From positions 1,669,391 through 1,733,390 of the forward strand of contig CACRSC010000084.1 of the NCBI GenBank assembly GCA_902651635.1: a stretch of 64,000 nt of DNA, read 5' to 3'. The notes under the pieces are model-generated. The model saw only the letters and a list, made by a program, of their open reading frames with translations, was not told the origin of the DNA and did no database searches. Both the position numbers and the translations under genes were made by a program. Below, in pieces: positions 20,200 to 30,516 of this stretch; position 1 is the stretch's first letter, and each line of letters starts with the position of its first letter. Source of the DNA: Mastigamoeba balamuthi (Eukaryota; Evosea; Mastigamoebida; Mastigamoebidae).

Positions 20200-21250
20200 T
20201 TCCAGAGGGCCTTCAGAAGTTGGTCAATACAGTTTGACCTTCAGTGTTTCAAAAGCACACAATTGTGACTATTTATGATGTGATTCCGCTTTGGTCAATC
20301 AATTTTAGCAACCTTAAATGCAAAAGCAGAATCTGGTTCACTGGGTGGAAGGCTAATCATTGGTACTAGTACCTCATAGAGAGCAAGAAGGGCAACTTCA
20401 GAGGAAGAGGACAAATGGATCCTATCCAGGGCCAAATCCAAGCCACCTCACTCAGCTGCTGCTCTGTGCAGATCCCTTCACCTTCAGGCTTCTGTCTCTA
20501 CTATTTGCCAGTGTTTGCATGCTGCTCAGGCCAAGTTTCAGGCTCCATTATTTAAGCCATAATTAAAAATAGCTCATCAACAAGCTCACATAGATTTTGC
20601 ACAGGAAAATCTGCTGTGAGATTGGAGAGATGTATGGTTTAGTGATAAGATAACATTTTGGCTGGGTGGATCAAAGGCAAAGCACTGGCAAGTATCTGGA
20701 AGGTGAAGTACCCCCAGAAGGTACAGGTTTGGGGGTGCTTTTCTTCACATGGATTCGGAAAGCTGCATATTATACAGGAACCTGAATTCCGAAAAGATGT
20801 GTGATATCTATCAAAAAGCACTTCTGCCATCCATCAGACATGCATATGAAGAGGATCATGTTGAGTGGCTCCTTGCAGAGAACAATGATAGTAAGCATAG
20901 AAGTAAATTGTGCTGCCAATGGAAGGATGACCATAATGTGCATACTCTGCCCTGGCCAGCATGCAGCCCTGATTGTAATGGTATTGAAAATGTTTGGGCC
21001 ATTCTGAAGGCCAGGGTTAGTGAGTCAAACCCTCGTTCTCTTACTGCCTTGGTTCACTGTATTAGAAATGAGTGGAGACAACTCTCAGTGGAGTTTGCCC
21101 AAAAGTTTGTCAACTCAATGCCCTCTCGTTTACAGGCAGTTATTAAGGCAAAAGGAGATTATGCAATATACTAAGATCAGTTTTTTTCTGGGTAAGAAGA
21201 TTGTAATAGGTGAAATATATGGTAGAATTGAACATCGTTTTTAAATAGGG
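20200..21250 (+). mobile_element. Decayed Tc1/mariner DNA transposon
   Basis: The best-preserved part is a 141-codon frame at 20749-21174 containing LPWPACSPDCNGIENVWAIL, the hallmark SPD-N-IENVW catalytic block of Tc1/mariner transposases. Upstream, in other frames, further family blocks appear: FAQENL, WRDVWFSD (first catalytic Asp) at about 20620-20650 and VQVWGCFSSHGFGKL at about 20725-20780. Several stops and at least two frame changes separate them, so no intact transposase remains. The element follows the AT-rich composition of this island. I could not fix terminal inverted repeats or TA target duplications by eye; the ends given are approximate. Confidence 0.75.
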
Positions 21251-21569
21251 GACAGTTGGTAGTGATTTCTACTGTATATTCGGTGGACTGATGACGCCCA
21301 AGCGTCCTTGCTGAAGCCCTGGCTGGTATCCATGCAAGGTGCTCTCAATGCGATGGAGCGTTGCACAGCAGAGGTGCTCAGCCGGGTTGGCCCCCCGGGT
21401 GTCAGATCGGACGATGGCTTCATTGCGGTAAGGCCTTGGGTGGCGTGCGAGTGTGCGGTGGCTTCTCAGAGCGCCACTCCAGCCTTGTTGTCTGCTGCAC
21501 GAGGCCCAGTACAATGGCCATACCATTTGCTGCTCTGCAAGGCGGGAAGAGTGGGCACCAGAGGGCTCT
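21251..21569. other. Intergenic region between transposon relic and right duplication arm
   Basis: About 320 bases of mixed composition with no gene visible. GC rises again at about 21.3 kb, the right edge of the AT-richer island. Confidence 0.35.
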
Positions 21570-21824
21570 CTGTGCTGCCAGCATGGCAACCAAACACTGT
21601 TTACAGCAACAGGTCCTCTGGCCTCGCGCTGGTGTACCGCGCGTGCTGCAGGGGGGCAGGTGCGGGAGAGGAGTGTTGGCGGTGGCGTTGAGTGCGCGTC
21701 CGCGTGCGCGGGAGCGGAAGGCGAGGCCGACGCTGCGGGAGCGTGCAGAGGGCGCGCCGTCACAGCGAGCAGCAACAGCCACAGCTGCGGTCAACCGGAG
21801 CGCGCAGCGGGCGGGGCGCGGGGC

Positions 21825-22734
21825 CTAGCAGCACCTGAGCCACGAGGTCTCGCCCGAGGGGGACGCGGTGAGGACGGTGGCCAGGCGCAGCTCGTAGCTG
21901 CCGTCATGCAGCGTGATGCCCCCGCAGTCCTGCAGGCGCGCGGCCGCCTCGAAGGCCTCGTGCAGGCTGCCAAACGCGTACTGGCCCCCGCTCTTGCAGT
22001 ACTCCGCCAGGTACTGCCCGTGGTACGCCTGCGAGAACGTCGGCACCTTGCCGAGCGTCCGCTCCGGCGTCCTCATCGTCGGCACCGGTGTGTTCTGCCC
22101 CGGGTGAACCTGCAGGGGTGGCGTGCGGGTGTGAGCGAGGCGAGGCGCGAGACCAGCACCGGCAGCAGCAGCCCCGGGGCAAGAGAAGAGGGTGGGGAAG
22201 ATGCCTCACCCTGAGCCACGAGACCTCGTGCGACAGCGACTGCTGCGGGGTGCCGCCCACGCGCAGCGTGTACATATTCGACTGCGGCTCGTAGGTGATG
22301 CCCGCGCAGTCGGGCAGCCTCAGCGCCGCCTCCTGCGCCCCGAGCAGCGTCGAGAACTGGTACTGGCCCCCGCTCGTGCAGTAGCCAAACAGGAAGCACT
22401 CGGGGTACATCGCAAACGGCCTCTGCCTCGTGCCACACACACAGCACACAGAGAACACACCCCGTCAGCCCCGCTCATTGCCCAGCGTGGCCCTGGGCGA
22501 CGACGGGAGACGCACGTAGACGTAGGAGACCGCGATCCCGCCGCTGGGGGCGCTGTTCAGCCGGTTCCCCTCGCGCAGCGTGAACCCCAGGCTGGGCTCC
22601 CAAGTGATGCCGCCCACCAGGCACCGCGCATCCACCGCAGCCGCCATGGCCGCGTCCAGCGTCTGGAACGTGTACTGCGGCATCTGCGCGTAGCCCGACA
22701 GGTAGAACCCGACAGAGGGACCCTCAAACGACAT
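21825..22734 (-). CDS. Three-domain GIT-LR-SPS repeat protein, copy 2
   Basis: Three exons, 22734-22516, 22422-22210 and 22109-21825 (introns 93 and 100 nt, phase 0, donors GTGCGT and GTGAGG), give 238 residues. Exon borders are at the same codons as in copy 1 at 17156. The first domain is two residues longer (SAPSGGIAVSYVY against SPSGEVSYVY). The protein starts MSFEGPSVGFYLSGYAQMPQ, the second domain starts RPFAMYPECFLFGYCTSGGQ and the third ends SPSGETSWLRCC. All reading frames are intact, so both members are probably functional. Differences are spread over all three domains, with the intron sequence also kept, which suggests duplication without fast divergence. Confidence 0.75.
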
Positions 22735-24180
22735 CTTTGCTTTTCTAGCCGGTTTGTTGTTGCTGCTTGTGTGTTCTGCGGTTTGTTGTGTTTTTGTGTT
22801 TTAGAGGTTCTACGGCCGTTGGCGGTTTTGTTCGAGGGCAGACACGTCATAGCTGTGACGTGTTCAAATGTATCTCCGCACCGCGATGGCCGGCTCGGGC
22901 TGATTCAACAGCAGACGGTGGTTGCTGGGGTGTTCTCAGGAGGGTCTCCCGTGCCGTTTGCTCTGCTGTGAGCCGGCGATGCCCGTCAGTGAATCGGCCC
23001 TGTGCGGAATAAGGCAGCGTGTCATCTTACAGGGGCCGATGGCTTTTCCAGGTGGGCCGGCGGGTGCGATAAGGTCGCAAAGATGGGTGTGGCTTTTGCC
23101 GTTGTCGGTTGGTGATGTGCTTGGGGCTCCTCTATCCCCCGGCAGAGGAGATGACAACCGACGCTGGCACTTACTGCTCAGCGGTGGTGGCAGGCGGTTC
23201 CTCTGCTCTCTATGTTCTCTTCCCGCACGCTGGCAGTGGCCGCACACCTCAGAAAACCAGCTCCCCCTCCCGGAGCGCAACACCAACCCTCGGCCAGACC
23301 CTGTGCACCAGTGAGAAATGTGAGAGAAGAGGGACAGAGGCCACCAAGCCGGGGACGCAGCTCACGGGGTGCGCTCAACCACAAGGAGCAACATGCCAGG
23401 ATTCTGCATCCAGAGCGGGCCCAGCGCTGTGCATCGCGCCTGGCCGAGGACAGGGCACACAGGCAGGAAAAAAAGCACTCACTGCCTTGGTCACTGCCTT
23501 GGAACAGCGCCACTGCTAATCGAATCGAATCGAATCCAATCCAATTGTTGTCTCTGTGGCTCCATTGCCACCAGCCGCGGGGGTGCCTGGGCGGTCTGGC
23601 CCGTGGGCTGCAAGCGGTCGCCCAAGCTCCCGTGGACGATGGCTCGCTGCTGTGGATCAACGTGGGGGCACAGGTGTGCACATAAGCAACTCGCAGCTTG
23701 GTACACTGGACCCCTCAGAATGCAAGCAACATTAGGCACACAGGGTCGCCATTGCAGGTAGATCGGGTACGATGCGATGTGGGAAGGGGAATACGAGATA
23801 CTAGTATGCGCTGCCCAAATACTACTGTGCTGGCCACTACTACAAATCACATTTTCATGAAAAAAACAGCAACGCGATTTGAATCCACCCCGCATCAACT
23901 GAATTTTCCCAAGCAGTGTGAATGAGCAGCAGCCAGTGCTGGGCCTGCCACACGGTCAGCCAGCCTGGCAGCAAGGGCTGTCCTTTCGTGCCTGCCCTTT
24001 TCAGCTCTCTTGCGCCCCCGGCCCCCAGCACCTCGAGGCTCCTCTGCTGGTCTGCTGCCCTGCTGCGTGGGGGCCCAGCCAGGGCACCAGCACCAGGGCG
24101 GGGAGAGGGGAGGAGTACTATACGCCGCCGCACTTTGGGGTGCTACTGTTCCAGAAACATCGTGTATCAATATGGGCGAG
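22447..24180. repeat. Tandem duplication unit A (about 1.7 kb)
   Basis: This stretch, from the ACACCCCGTCAGCCCCGCTC sequence in intron 1 of copy 2 to GTATCAATATGGGCGAG, recurs at 24258-25961 with several percent differences and small indels. Outside the first exon and promoter it shows no conserved frame: the open frames in both units differ in length and phase, which argues against coding. Confidence 0.85.
22735..22860 (-). promoter_or_regulatory. Promoter/leader of GIT-LR-SPS copy 2
   Basis: On the reverse strand it carries TGACGTG half-sites at about 22845-22863, the CGAACAAAACCGCCAACGG block at about 22815-22835 and the A-rich leader, in the same order and spacing as upstream of 17156. 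Confidence 0.5.
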
Positions 24181-24256
24181 AGTATCCGCTGGCACAGAGA
24201 AAGCACTGTCCTGAACTGGCGGAGCAGTTGCTGCATTGCGAGCACTTCTCGCAGTT

Positions 24257-24257
24257 G
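24257..24257. other. Ambiguous base N at the junction of the tandem units
   Basis: The N lies between 76 bases of non-repeated sequence and the first base of unit B. As at 4541, the sequence after the N is a near-copy of sequence some 1.8 kb upstream, which fits a contig join. Confidence 0.7.
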
Positions 24258-24318
24258 NAAAGACACCCCGTCAGCCCCGCTCATTACCCCCACCCCCGCT
24301 TGGCTCAGGACGACGCAC

Positions 24319-24537
24319 GTAGACGTAGGAGACCGCGATCCCGCCGCTGGGGGCGCTGTTCAGCTGGTTCCCCTCGCGCAGCGTGAACGCCAGGCTGGGC
24401 TCCCAAGTGATGCCGCCCACCAGGCACGGCGAATCCATCGCAGCCGCCATGGCCGCGTCCAGCGTCGCGAACGTGTGCTGCGGCACCTGCGCGTAGCCCG
24501 ACAGGTAGAACCCGACAGAGGGACCCTCGAACGACAT
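24319..24537 (-). CDS. First exon of a third GIT-LR-SPS gene, rest missing
   Basis: Seventy-three codons from MSFEGPSVGFYLSGYAQVPQ to the donor TAC/GTGCGTCG match exon 1 of copy 2 nearly perfectly and have the same length (219 nt). Exons 2 and 3 should lie at lower coordinates but the sequence hits the N at 24257 inside the first intron. The gene is either cut by duplication or continues on DNA not assembled here. The promoter block at 24618-24649 is intact. Confidence 0.65.
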
Positions 24538-24690
24538 CTTGCTTTTCTAGCCGGTTGGTTGCTGTTTCTGCTTGTTTGTTCTGCGGTTTGTTGTGTTTTA
24601 GTATGAACTCTGAGGTTCTACGGCCGTTGGCGGTTTTGTTTGAGGGCAAACACGTCATGGCTGTGACGTGTTCAACCGTTTCTCCGCACC
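24538..24690 (-). promoter_or_regulatory. Promoter/leader of the truncated GIT-LR-SPS copy
   Basis: It has the same order of elements as in the other two copies: TGACGTG, an AAACCGCCAACGG block at about 24625-24640, then an A-rich leader ending in CTAGAAAAGCAAG before the ATG. Confidence 0.5.
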
Positions 24691-26030
24691 CCGATGGCCG
24701 GCTCGGGCCGATTCAACAGCAGACGGTGGTTGCTGGGGTGTTCTAGGGAGGGTCTCCTGTGCCGTTTGCTCTGCTGTGAGCCGGCGAAGCCCGTCAGTGA
24801 TGCGGCCCTTTGCGGAATAAGGCAGCATGTCATCTTACAGGGGCCGGTGGCTTTTCCAGGTGGGCCGGCGGGTGCGATAAGGTCGCAAAGATGGGTGTGG
24901 CTTTTGCCGCTGGTCGGTTGGTGATGTGCTCGAACCTCCTCTTTCCCCCCGCAGAGGGGATGACAACTGACGCTGGCACTGACCGCTCAGCGGTGGTGGC
25001 GGGTGGTTCCTCTGCTCTCTATGTTCTCTTCCCGCATGTTGGCAGTGGCCGCACACCTCAGAAAGCAGCCCCCCCCCTTTCCCGGAGAGCAACACCACCA
25101 CTCCTCGGCCAGCCCCTGTGCACCACCAGTGAGAAATGTAAGAGAAGAGGGGCAGAGGCCACCAAGCCGGGGACGCGGCTCACTGGGCGCCCAACCGCAA
25201 GGAGCAACACGCCAGGATTCTGCATCCAGAGCGGGCCCAGCGCTGTGCATCGCACCTGACCGAGGACAGGGCACACAGGCGAGGAAGCACTCACTGCCTT
25301 AGAACAGCGCCACAGCTTATCGAATCCAATCCAATCCAATTGTTGTCTCTGTGGCTCCATTGCCACCAGCCACGGGGGCGCCTGGGCAGTCTGGCCCGTG
25401 GGCTGCAAGCGGTCACCCAAGCTCCCGTGGACGATGGCTCGCTGCTGTGGATCAACGCGGGGGCACAGGTGTGCACATAAGCGACTGGCAGCTTGGTACA
25501 CTGGACCCCTCAGAATGCAAGCAACATTAGGCACACAGGGTCGCCATTACAGGTAGATCGGGTACGATGCGATGTGGGAAGGGGAATACGAGAAACTAGT
25601 ACGCGCTGCCCCAATACTACAAAAAAATCACATTTTCATGAAAGAAACAGCAACACGATTTGAATCCACCCCGCATCAACTGAATTGTCCCAAGCAGTGT
25701 GAATGAGCAGCAGCCAGCGCTGGGCCTGCCACACGGTCAGCCAGCCTGGCAGCAAGGGCTGTCCTTTCGTGCCTGCCCTTTTCAGCTCTCTTGCGCCCCC
25801 GGCCCCCAGCACCTCGAGGCTCCTCTGCTGGTCTGCTGCTCTGCTGCGTGGGGGCCCAGCCAGGGCACCAGCACCAGGGCGGGGAGAGGGGAGGAGTACT
25901 ATACGCCGCCGCACTTTGGGGTGCTACTGTTCCAGAAACATCGTGTATCAATATGGGCGAGTTGGAAGAGTCTCTCCCGCCTCCAAACTCCCCCTCACAG
26001 ACTCGTCTCGTGCCGCCGGCTGCTGCGCCC

Positions 26031-29000
26031 TCACAATATGAGGCACGGGCAGCACGATGGCTCCTGCACCGCCACCGCGCGCGCGTCAGTGCGGGGGCGC
26101 GGGGCAGGGGGGGCTGGAGGGGGCGAGGGGGCGCAGGGCTGGCTGACCTTGGAGTCCATAGACGGCGGGAGGAGTCTCGCCGAGGGGGAGCCCGGGGGCG
26201 ACGGGGGAGGGGCCGCGGCGACGTGCTGCGGTATCGACACAGACGACCCCTGCTGCTGCTGCTGCCCCACCACGTCGACGACGCCGACCTTGTGCGCCGA
26301 CATGTACCGCTGCGCAGGCATCGTCCCCAGGTCCTCCAGGTCCGACTTGGCGTTGACCGGCGGCAATCTGCACGGCACCCAGGCAGCGCGTGCGTGTCAG
26401 CACACGGGGACCGATGCCACCAATGCCGCCCATCTGGTGTGGTCTCAGCCACTCGTGCGCCCAGGTGGCGCGGTGCCAAGAGCCCTCCAAGGCACTGAGG
26501 GGAACAGAAGAGGCCCTCCAGAGACCCAGAGGGCAGGGCGCACGCACCGGAGGTACTGGCAGATGGCGTTGCACTTGTGGCCGCTGAGGAACTGCTGGAA
26601 GCCGAGGGGCCCCATGTTGCCCTTGCCCAGCAGCTGCTCGGTGATGGGGCTGTCCTCGACCGTGTGCACCTGCGGGTCCGTGTAGACGTCGTCGACGCCC
26701 TGTATGTCGCAGACGAGCAGCACGTGCCCCGAGGCCTCGTAGGTGAAGTGGCTGAAGGCCTGCGGCGTGTTGCGCTCGAGGTCGCTCACGTACCCAAAGT
26801 TGTTGTTGTGCTTTCGGTACGGGCCGTCGATGAACCGCTCCAGGCCGCACAGCGGCGTCCCCTTGCGCTCCGTCAGCTCCAGGATCCACGCCTTGAGGAA
26901 GTCCACCTTCTTGGGCGGGTTGTACGCGTTGAACCGCTCCGCAAACATCCGCGCGTACATCTGTATCTGCACGTCGATAAAGTACGTCTGCCGCTCCTCG
27001 TTGGGGTCGATCGACCTGAACGACCACCGCCGCCCCCGTGTCAGCGGCTGTGCCCAGGCAGAGAGCACCCAGCACAGAGACCCACTACACAGCACACCAA
27101 CACGGCTGTACCCAGACAGAGAGCACCCAGCACAGAGGCCCACTACACAGCACACCAACACGGGCTGTGCCCGGACAGAGAGCACCCAGCACAGAGACCC
27201 ACTACACAACACAGCACACAGCACACCAACACGGGCTGTGCCCGGACAGAGAGCACCCAGCACAGAGACCCACTACACAACACAACACACAAACTAACAC
27301 GGGCTGTGCCCAGACAGAGCACCCAGCATAGAGGCCCACTGCACAACACAGCACACAGCACACCAACACGGGCTGTGCCCAGGCAGAGCACCCAGCATAG
27401 AGGCCCACTGCACAGCACACTGGAGAGGTCATCCGCAGCCAGGCGATCCTCTCCCTATTCGTGCCGCGCACAGCAGGGCAGTGCCCGAGGAGCGCACGGG
27501 CACAAAGGGCCCAGCCCCATTCAGCCAGAGGGGCCACAGGCCACAGGCACAGATGCCCACACCAGACACCGAGTCCAAAATCAAGTGCCCACACCGGCAA
27601 GTAAAACACAACTCACACACTGCGCGTTCCCCAGCCCCGACAGCAGCGACACACCAAAGCAACTGATCTCCCTCCCTCCCCCACTCCCCCACAAGCGAAT
27701 GCGAATTACACCAACACCCCCCGCCAAAACCACGGGTGGGGAGGGGAGTGTAAAAAAAGAAGACGACGCGGGGAATCGAACTGGGGACTCACAGCTTGGC
27801 GACGTAGACTGTCGTGGGCGTGTGCGGCACCGACGCCATGGCGGCCGCCGTGGCCGGCGAGAACGGGGGCCCCGGGGAGCCCGGCGAGCAGGGCGACCCC
27901 GTGAGCTGCTGCAGCGGGTGGCCGGCGAGCGTCGTGCTCGCGCGCTTCTTGGCGGGCAGCGCCGCGCTGCCAGGGCGCGGGCTGGCGCCCGTCTGCGACG
28001 ACGGCGTGCCCCCTCGGTCGTCGACGTCGGCCTCGACGGCGCAGTAGTAGCACAGCCGCAGAGCTCCTCGCGCAAACGGCGACTCCTCCATCTGGGGGAG
28101 GGGGGGGGGGCGCAGGGCCATCAGTGCTGGGTGCCGCCGCTGACTCAACGCAGGCATTTCCCGGCAAAGACCATCACAGGGGCGCGGGTGGGCGGCGGCG
28201 TGACGCGATGCAGGCATTTCCCCGGCTGGGCAAGATACAGGGACGCGATCTGGCAGGCTGGCCGATGACGCAACGCAGGCAACACACACGCACCCACAGG
28301 GAGGAGGGCGGGGGCGGAGAAGGGAGGCCGCACTCTGATGGTGACCTCGTGCTTGGACCAGTGGTTGCTGCGCGGGTCAAAGCTGTGCAGCAGGGCCCGC
28401 TCGCTCCGCACCTCGCCAAAGTCCGTCGGCGGCGGCTTGGCGACGATCGGCGGCAGATTCGCCTCGACTGGGCGCGTGACGTGGCGCAGGCAACTGCCGT
28501 CAATCTCGCGCCAGAAATTAACCCGCCCGGAGAGAGGCGAGGAGATCACAAATATCGCCTTTTCGAAACGTGAAAAACACCCCACCCTCACCCTCGAGCC
28601 CACCCCCCCTCACCCTCCGGGAGGCCCACGTCGCATCGCGGCCCCCGGGAGGCAGACGGGGGCACTCGGGGCCGCGCTCGCCCGCTCGGGCGGGGGGAGC
28701 TGGCGGCGGAAAACACGAATGGGGGGCCCCCCGTGTGTGTGTGTCTGATTGCGGTTGCTTGCGAGCGGGTAGGGCACCACAGTGTTGTCCGCCAAAATTA
28801 AAACTCTAAAAGCACCCCTTGTCGCATCGCTCGCGCAACCCCGCCCCCCTCCGCTGCGAGGGGGGGGAGAGGTGGCAGCAGCGGCCGTTTGGAAAAAAGA
28901 TACCAATATCTTCTCCGAGACCCCCCGGACGGGAGCCAGAGAGCCCCGCCCTCCCCCCAGGCGTCGGGTGGGCGCACGCGAGTGGCCCCGGCGCTTGCGG

Positions 29001-29221
29001 GGCACGGGGGCCTGCGGGTTGGTGGTGCCCGTGAGCTGGTTGACGAGCTGCGTGCGGCGGGCCTCGAACTCGTGGTCGGGGATGAGGCCCTGGTCGTGCA
29101 GCGTCTTGAGTGTCCGCAGCCGCTGGATCACCGCCTCCTCGCCCTGCGGCGCCGCGGCCGAGGCCCCGGCGGCGGCGGCGGACCCGGCGGCTGGCGCGGG
29201 CTCTGGTGGAGCCCCGCTCAT
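26031..29221 (-). CDS. Atypical alpha-kinase with SHOCT-like N-terminus and C-terminal CaaX box
   Basis: Six exons: 29221-28978, 28467-28334, 28091-27793, 27015-26548, 26367-26148 and 26063-26031. All phases fit, giving 465 residues. Residues 28-68 (RLRTLKTLHDQGLIPDHEFE) resemble a SHOCT oligomerisation motif. The alpha-kinase (MHCK/eEF2K) domain spans about 115-395: PFARGALRLCYYC, ATP-site Lys225 in YVAKL, YFIDVQIQMYARMFAERFN, RNTPQAFSHFTYEASG, the DIQGV Asp at about 329, YTDPQVHT, the Gly-rich GKGNMG at about 356, and the zinc-site HKCNAICQYL. A low-complexity insert of about 75 residues precedes YVAKL. The family phosphorylates Ser/Thr in helices, as in myosin heavy chains and eEF2. The tail has a Gln run and ends CCPCLIL: the last four residues form a CaaX box whose final Leu predicts geranylgeranylation, with two further Cys that could be palmitoylated. 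The last intron (84 nt) is stop-free and in frame. Confidence 0.85.
27049..27420. repeat. Intronic minisatellite in the alpha-kinase gene
   Basis: About six tandem units of 50-72 bp fill half of the 777-nt third intron. Each contains CGGGCTGTGCCCGGACAGAG, AGCACCCAGCACAGAG and CCACTACACAGCACACC. Units differ by short indels in the CACA part. Confidence 0.85.
28136..28285 (-). repeat. Three copies of a short dispersed motif in an alpha-kinase intron
   Basis: TGACTCAACGCAGGCA at 28141, TGACGCGATGCAGGCA at 28201 and TGACGCAACGCAGGCA at 28266 lie 60-65 bases apart in the second intron, each followed or preceded by TTTCCC. Related copies occur in introns of the ferritin-like and SDR genes. Confidence 0.65.
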
Positions 29222-30516
29222 CGGGTGGGGGGTCGGAGCGGATGCGCGGAGAGGCCCAGGTGGGGTGGGTGCGGAGGTCACCCTCTTTTTCAAAAATATC
29301 TGTCTGCTGACGTCAGAAGGAATCTCTGGCCGCGGGATATTCTCTTTGAATTTGTCGAGGCCTTGCGGACCCACTGAACAAGACACTTTCGGTGAATCTG
29401 GCGGCGTTTATTTGATCTCGTGAATCCGACACTGCGTACTTGGCAGTGTTCTCGTTGGGGGAATGTTGAAAAATTCCTTTACAGATTGCTGATGTGTTAA
29501 GAAGGTGCCTGTCAGTGTTATTGCATTTCTGAGAAATGTGTGATTTAGACAAGAAGTGATCATTATAAAATGGCAAGTTCTTCTTTGAGGCAAGAAATTT
29601 CTCTGGAATTGTGTATCCTTCCAGGCAGAAAGGCAGAAATAAGTGCAAGTAATCTGTAGAGGGGAAGGCACATCATGTGTACCTCTTCTTTAATGCATTC
29701 AAGTCTCATCCATAGCTGCTAACAGAACTACTTTCTCAGGCTAATGCATATGTGCATGCTGCAAGTGTCCTGCAATATCACACAAGTTAACAAATTGCCC
29801 TTTAGCAGGTCATTAATCATCGAGCTTGGACATACCATTAGGCCAGAAGACGTTTTATGTGTGAATTTACATATTACTCACAGAGCATGAAACCTGAAAT
29901 GGCTGAAATTTCTGTACTACCAAAGACTCTTGGACATATAAAGAAAGGCCCAGCAACAAGATGGGGTCTAAGTGATTACATAAGGGAAATGCATGGAAAA
30001 TTTCCAGCCTAAAGGCTCTACCTGCTTATGTGGGTAGAAGGCAGATGAGTCCATCTGCTCTAAGTGGCTTCTATTGTTGGATTGGGTTGAGTTTTTTTCT
30101 GATTGAACTGCTCATTTGAGGATGATTTACTCTTAATTATCTTCACAAACCAAAATGGCAGTATCTCACAATTTTGGATAAACCAAAATCTGCCATGAAC
30201 TAGGAGGGTGTCATAAGTCTGACACTATTTAGAAGTGTGAGAAGTCTCACAGTTCTCTGGCATTTCCCTTGGGGCTCACATACCACCCCCTCATGGCATC
30301 TGTTCTTAATTGTGTTCATAACAAAAAAAGGGCATAGGGTGAATCAGTTGAGGCCACCTCGAAGGAAAAGAGGAAGAAAAACATATAATGTCTCCCTTAC
30401 TAAACGACTTTGTTGCGAACAGGCGTGTGCAATGGGGGGGGGGCAGACCAAGGCGGCGCGTGCTCAGCGAGTGGGCCAGGAGCCCACGCCAGGGCTCTGT
30501 CGCAGCAGCAGGGGGC
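29222..30516. other. Intergenic region with a 1-kb AT-rich island
   Basis: From about 29.43 to 30.42 kb the sequence is AT-rich, unlike both flanks, with no long frame. At 30330-30400 the + strand could encode RPPRRKRGRKTYNVSLTKR, which resembles the basic GR linker after the helix-turn-helix of Tc1/mariner transposases; this may be another relic but is too short to assert. A TGACGTCA site lies at about 29313 upstream of the alpha-kinase start. No other feature is seen. Confidence 0.4.

Larger units (their letters stand above)
21570..22860 (-). repeat. Right arm of the 1.3-kb inverted duplication
   Basis: This is the reverse complement of 17012-18385, holding the second GIT-LR-SPS gene with its promoter and 3' flank. 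The tandem copy at 24258-25961 repeats the promoter-proximal part of this arm and the DNA beyond it. Confidence 0.8.
24258..25961. repeat. Tandem duplication unit B (about 1.7 kb)
   Basis: This is the second unit, matching 22447-24180. It contains the first exon of a GIT-LR-SPS gene (reverse strand) and the long noncoding flank. It ends abruptly at ATGGGCGAG, after which the sequence leads into the 3' end of the alpha-kinase gene. Confidence 0.85.

Noticed and set aside
22860-24250. Open frames of 100-170 codons in the duplicated flank (both strands)
   Set aside because: Frames are not kept between the two near-identical units; indels are not multiples of three.
27049-27420. Minisatellite considered as CRISPR-like array
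   Set aside because: Units are contiguous, without unique spacers, and lie in a spliced intron.
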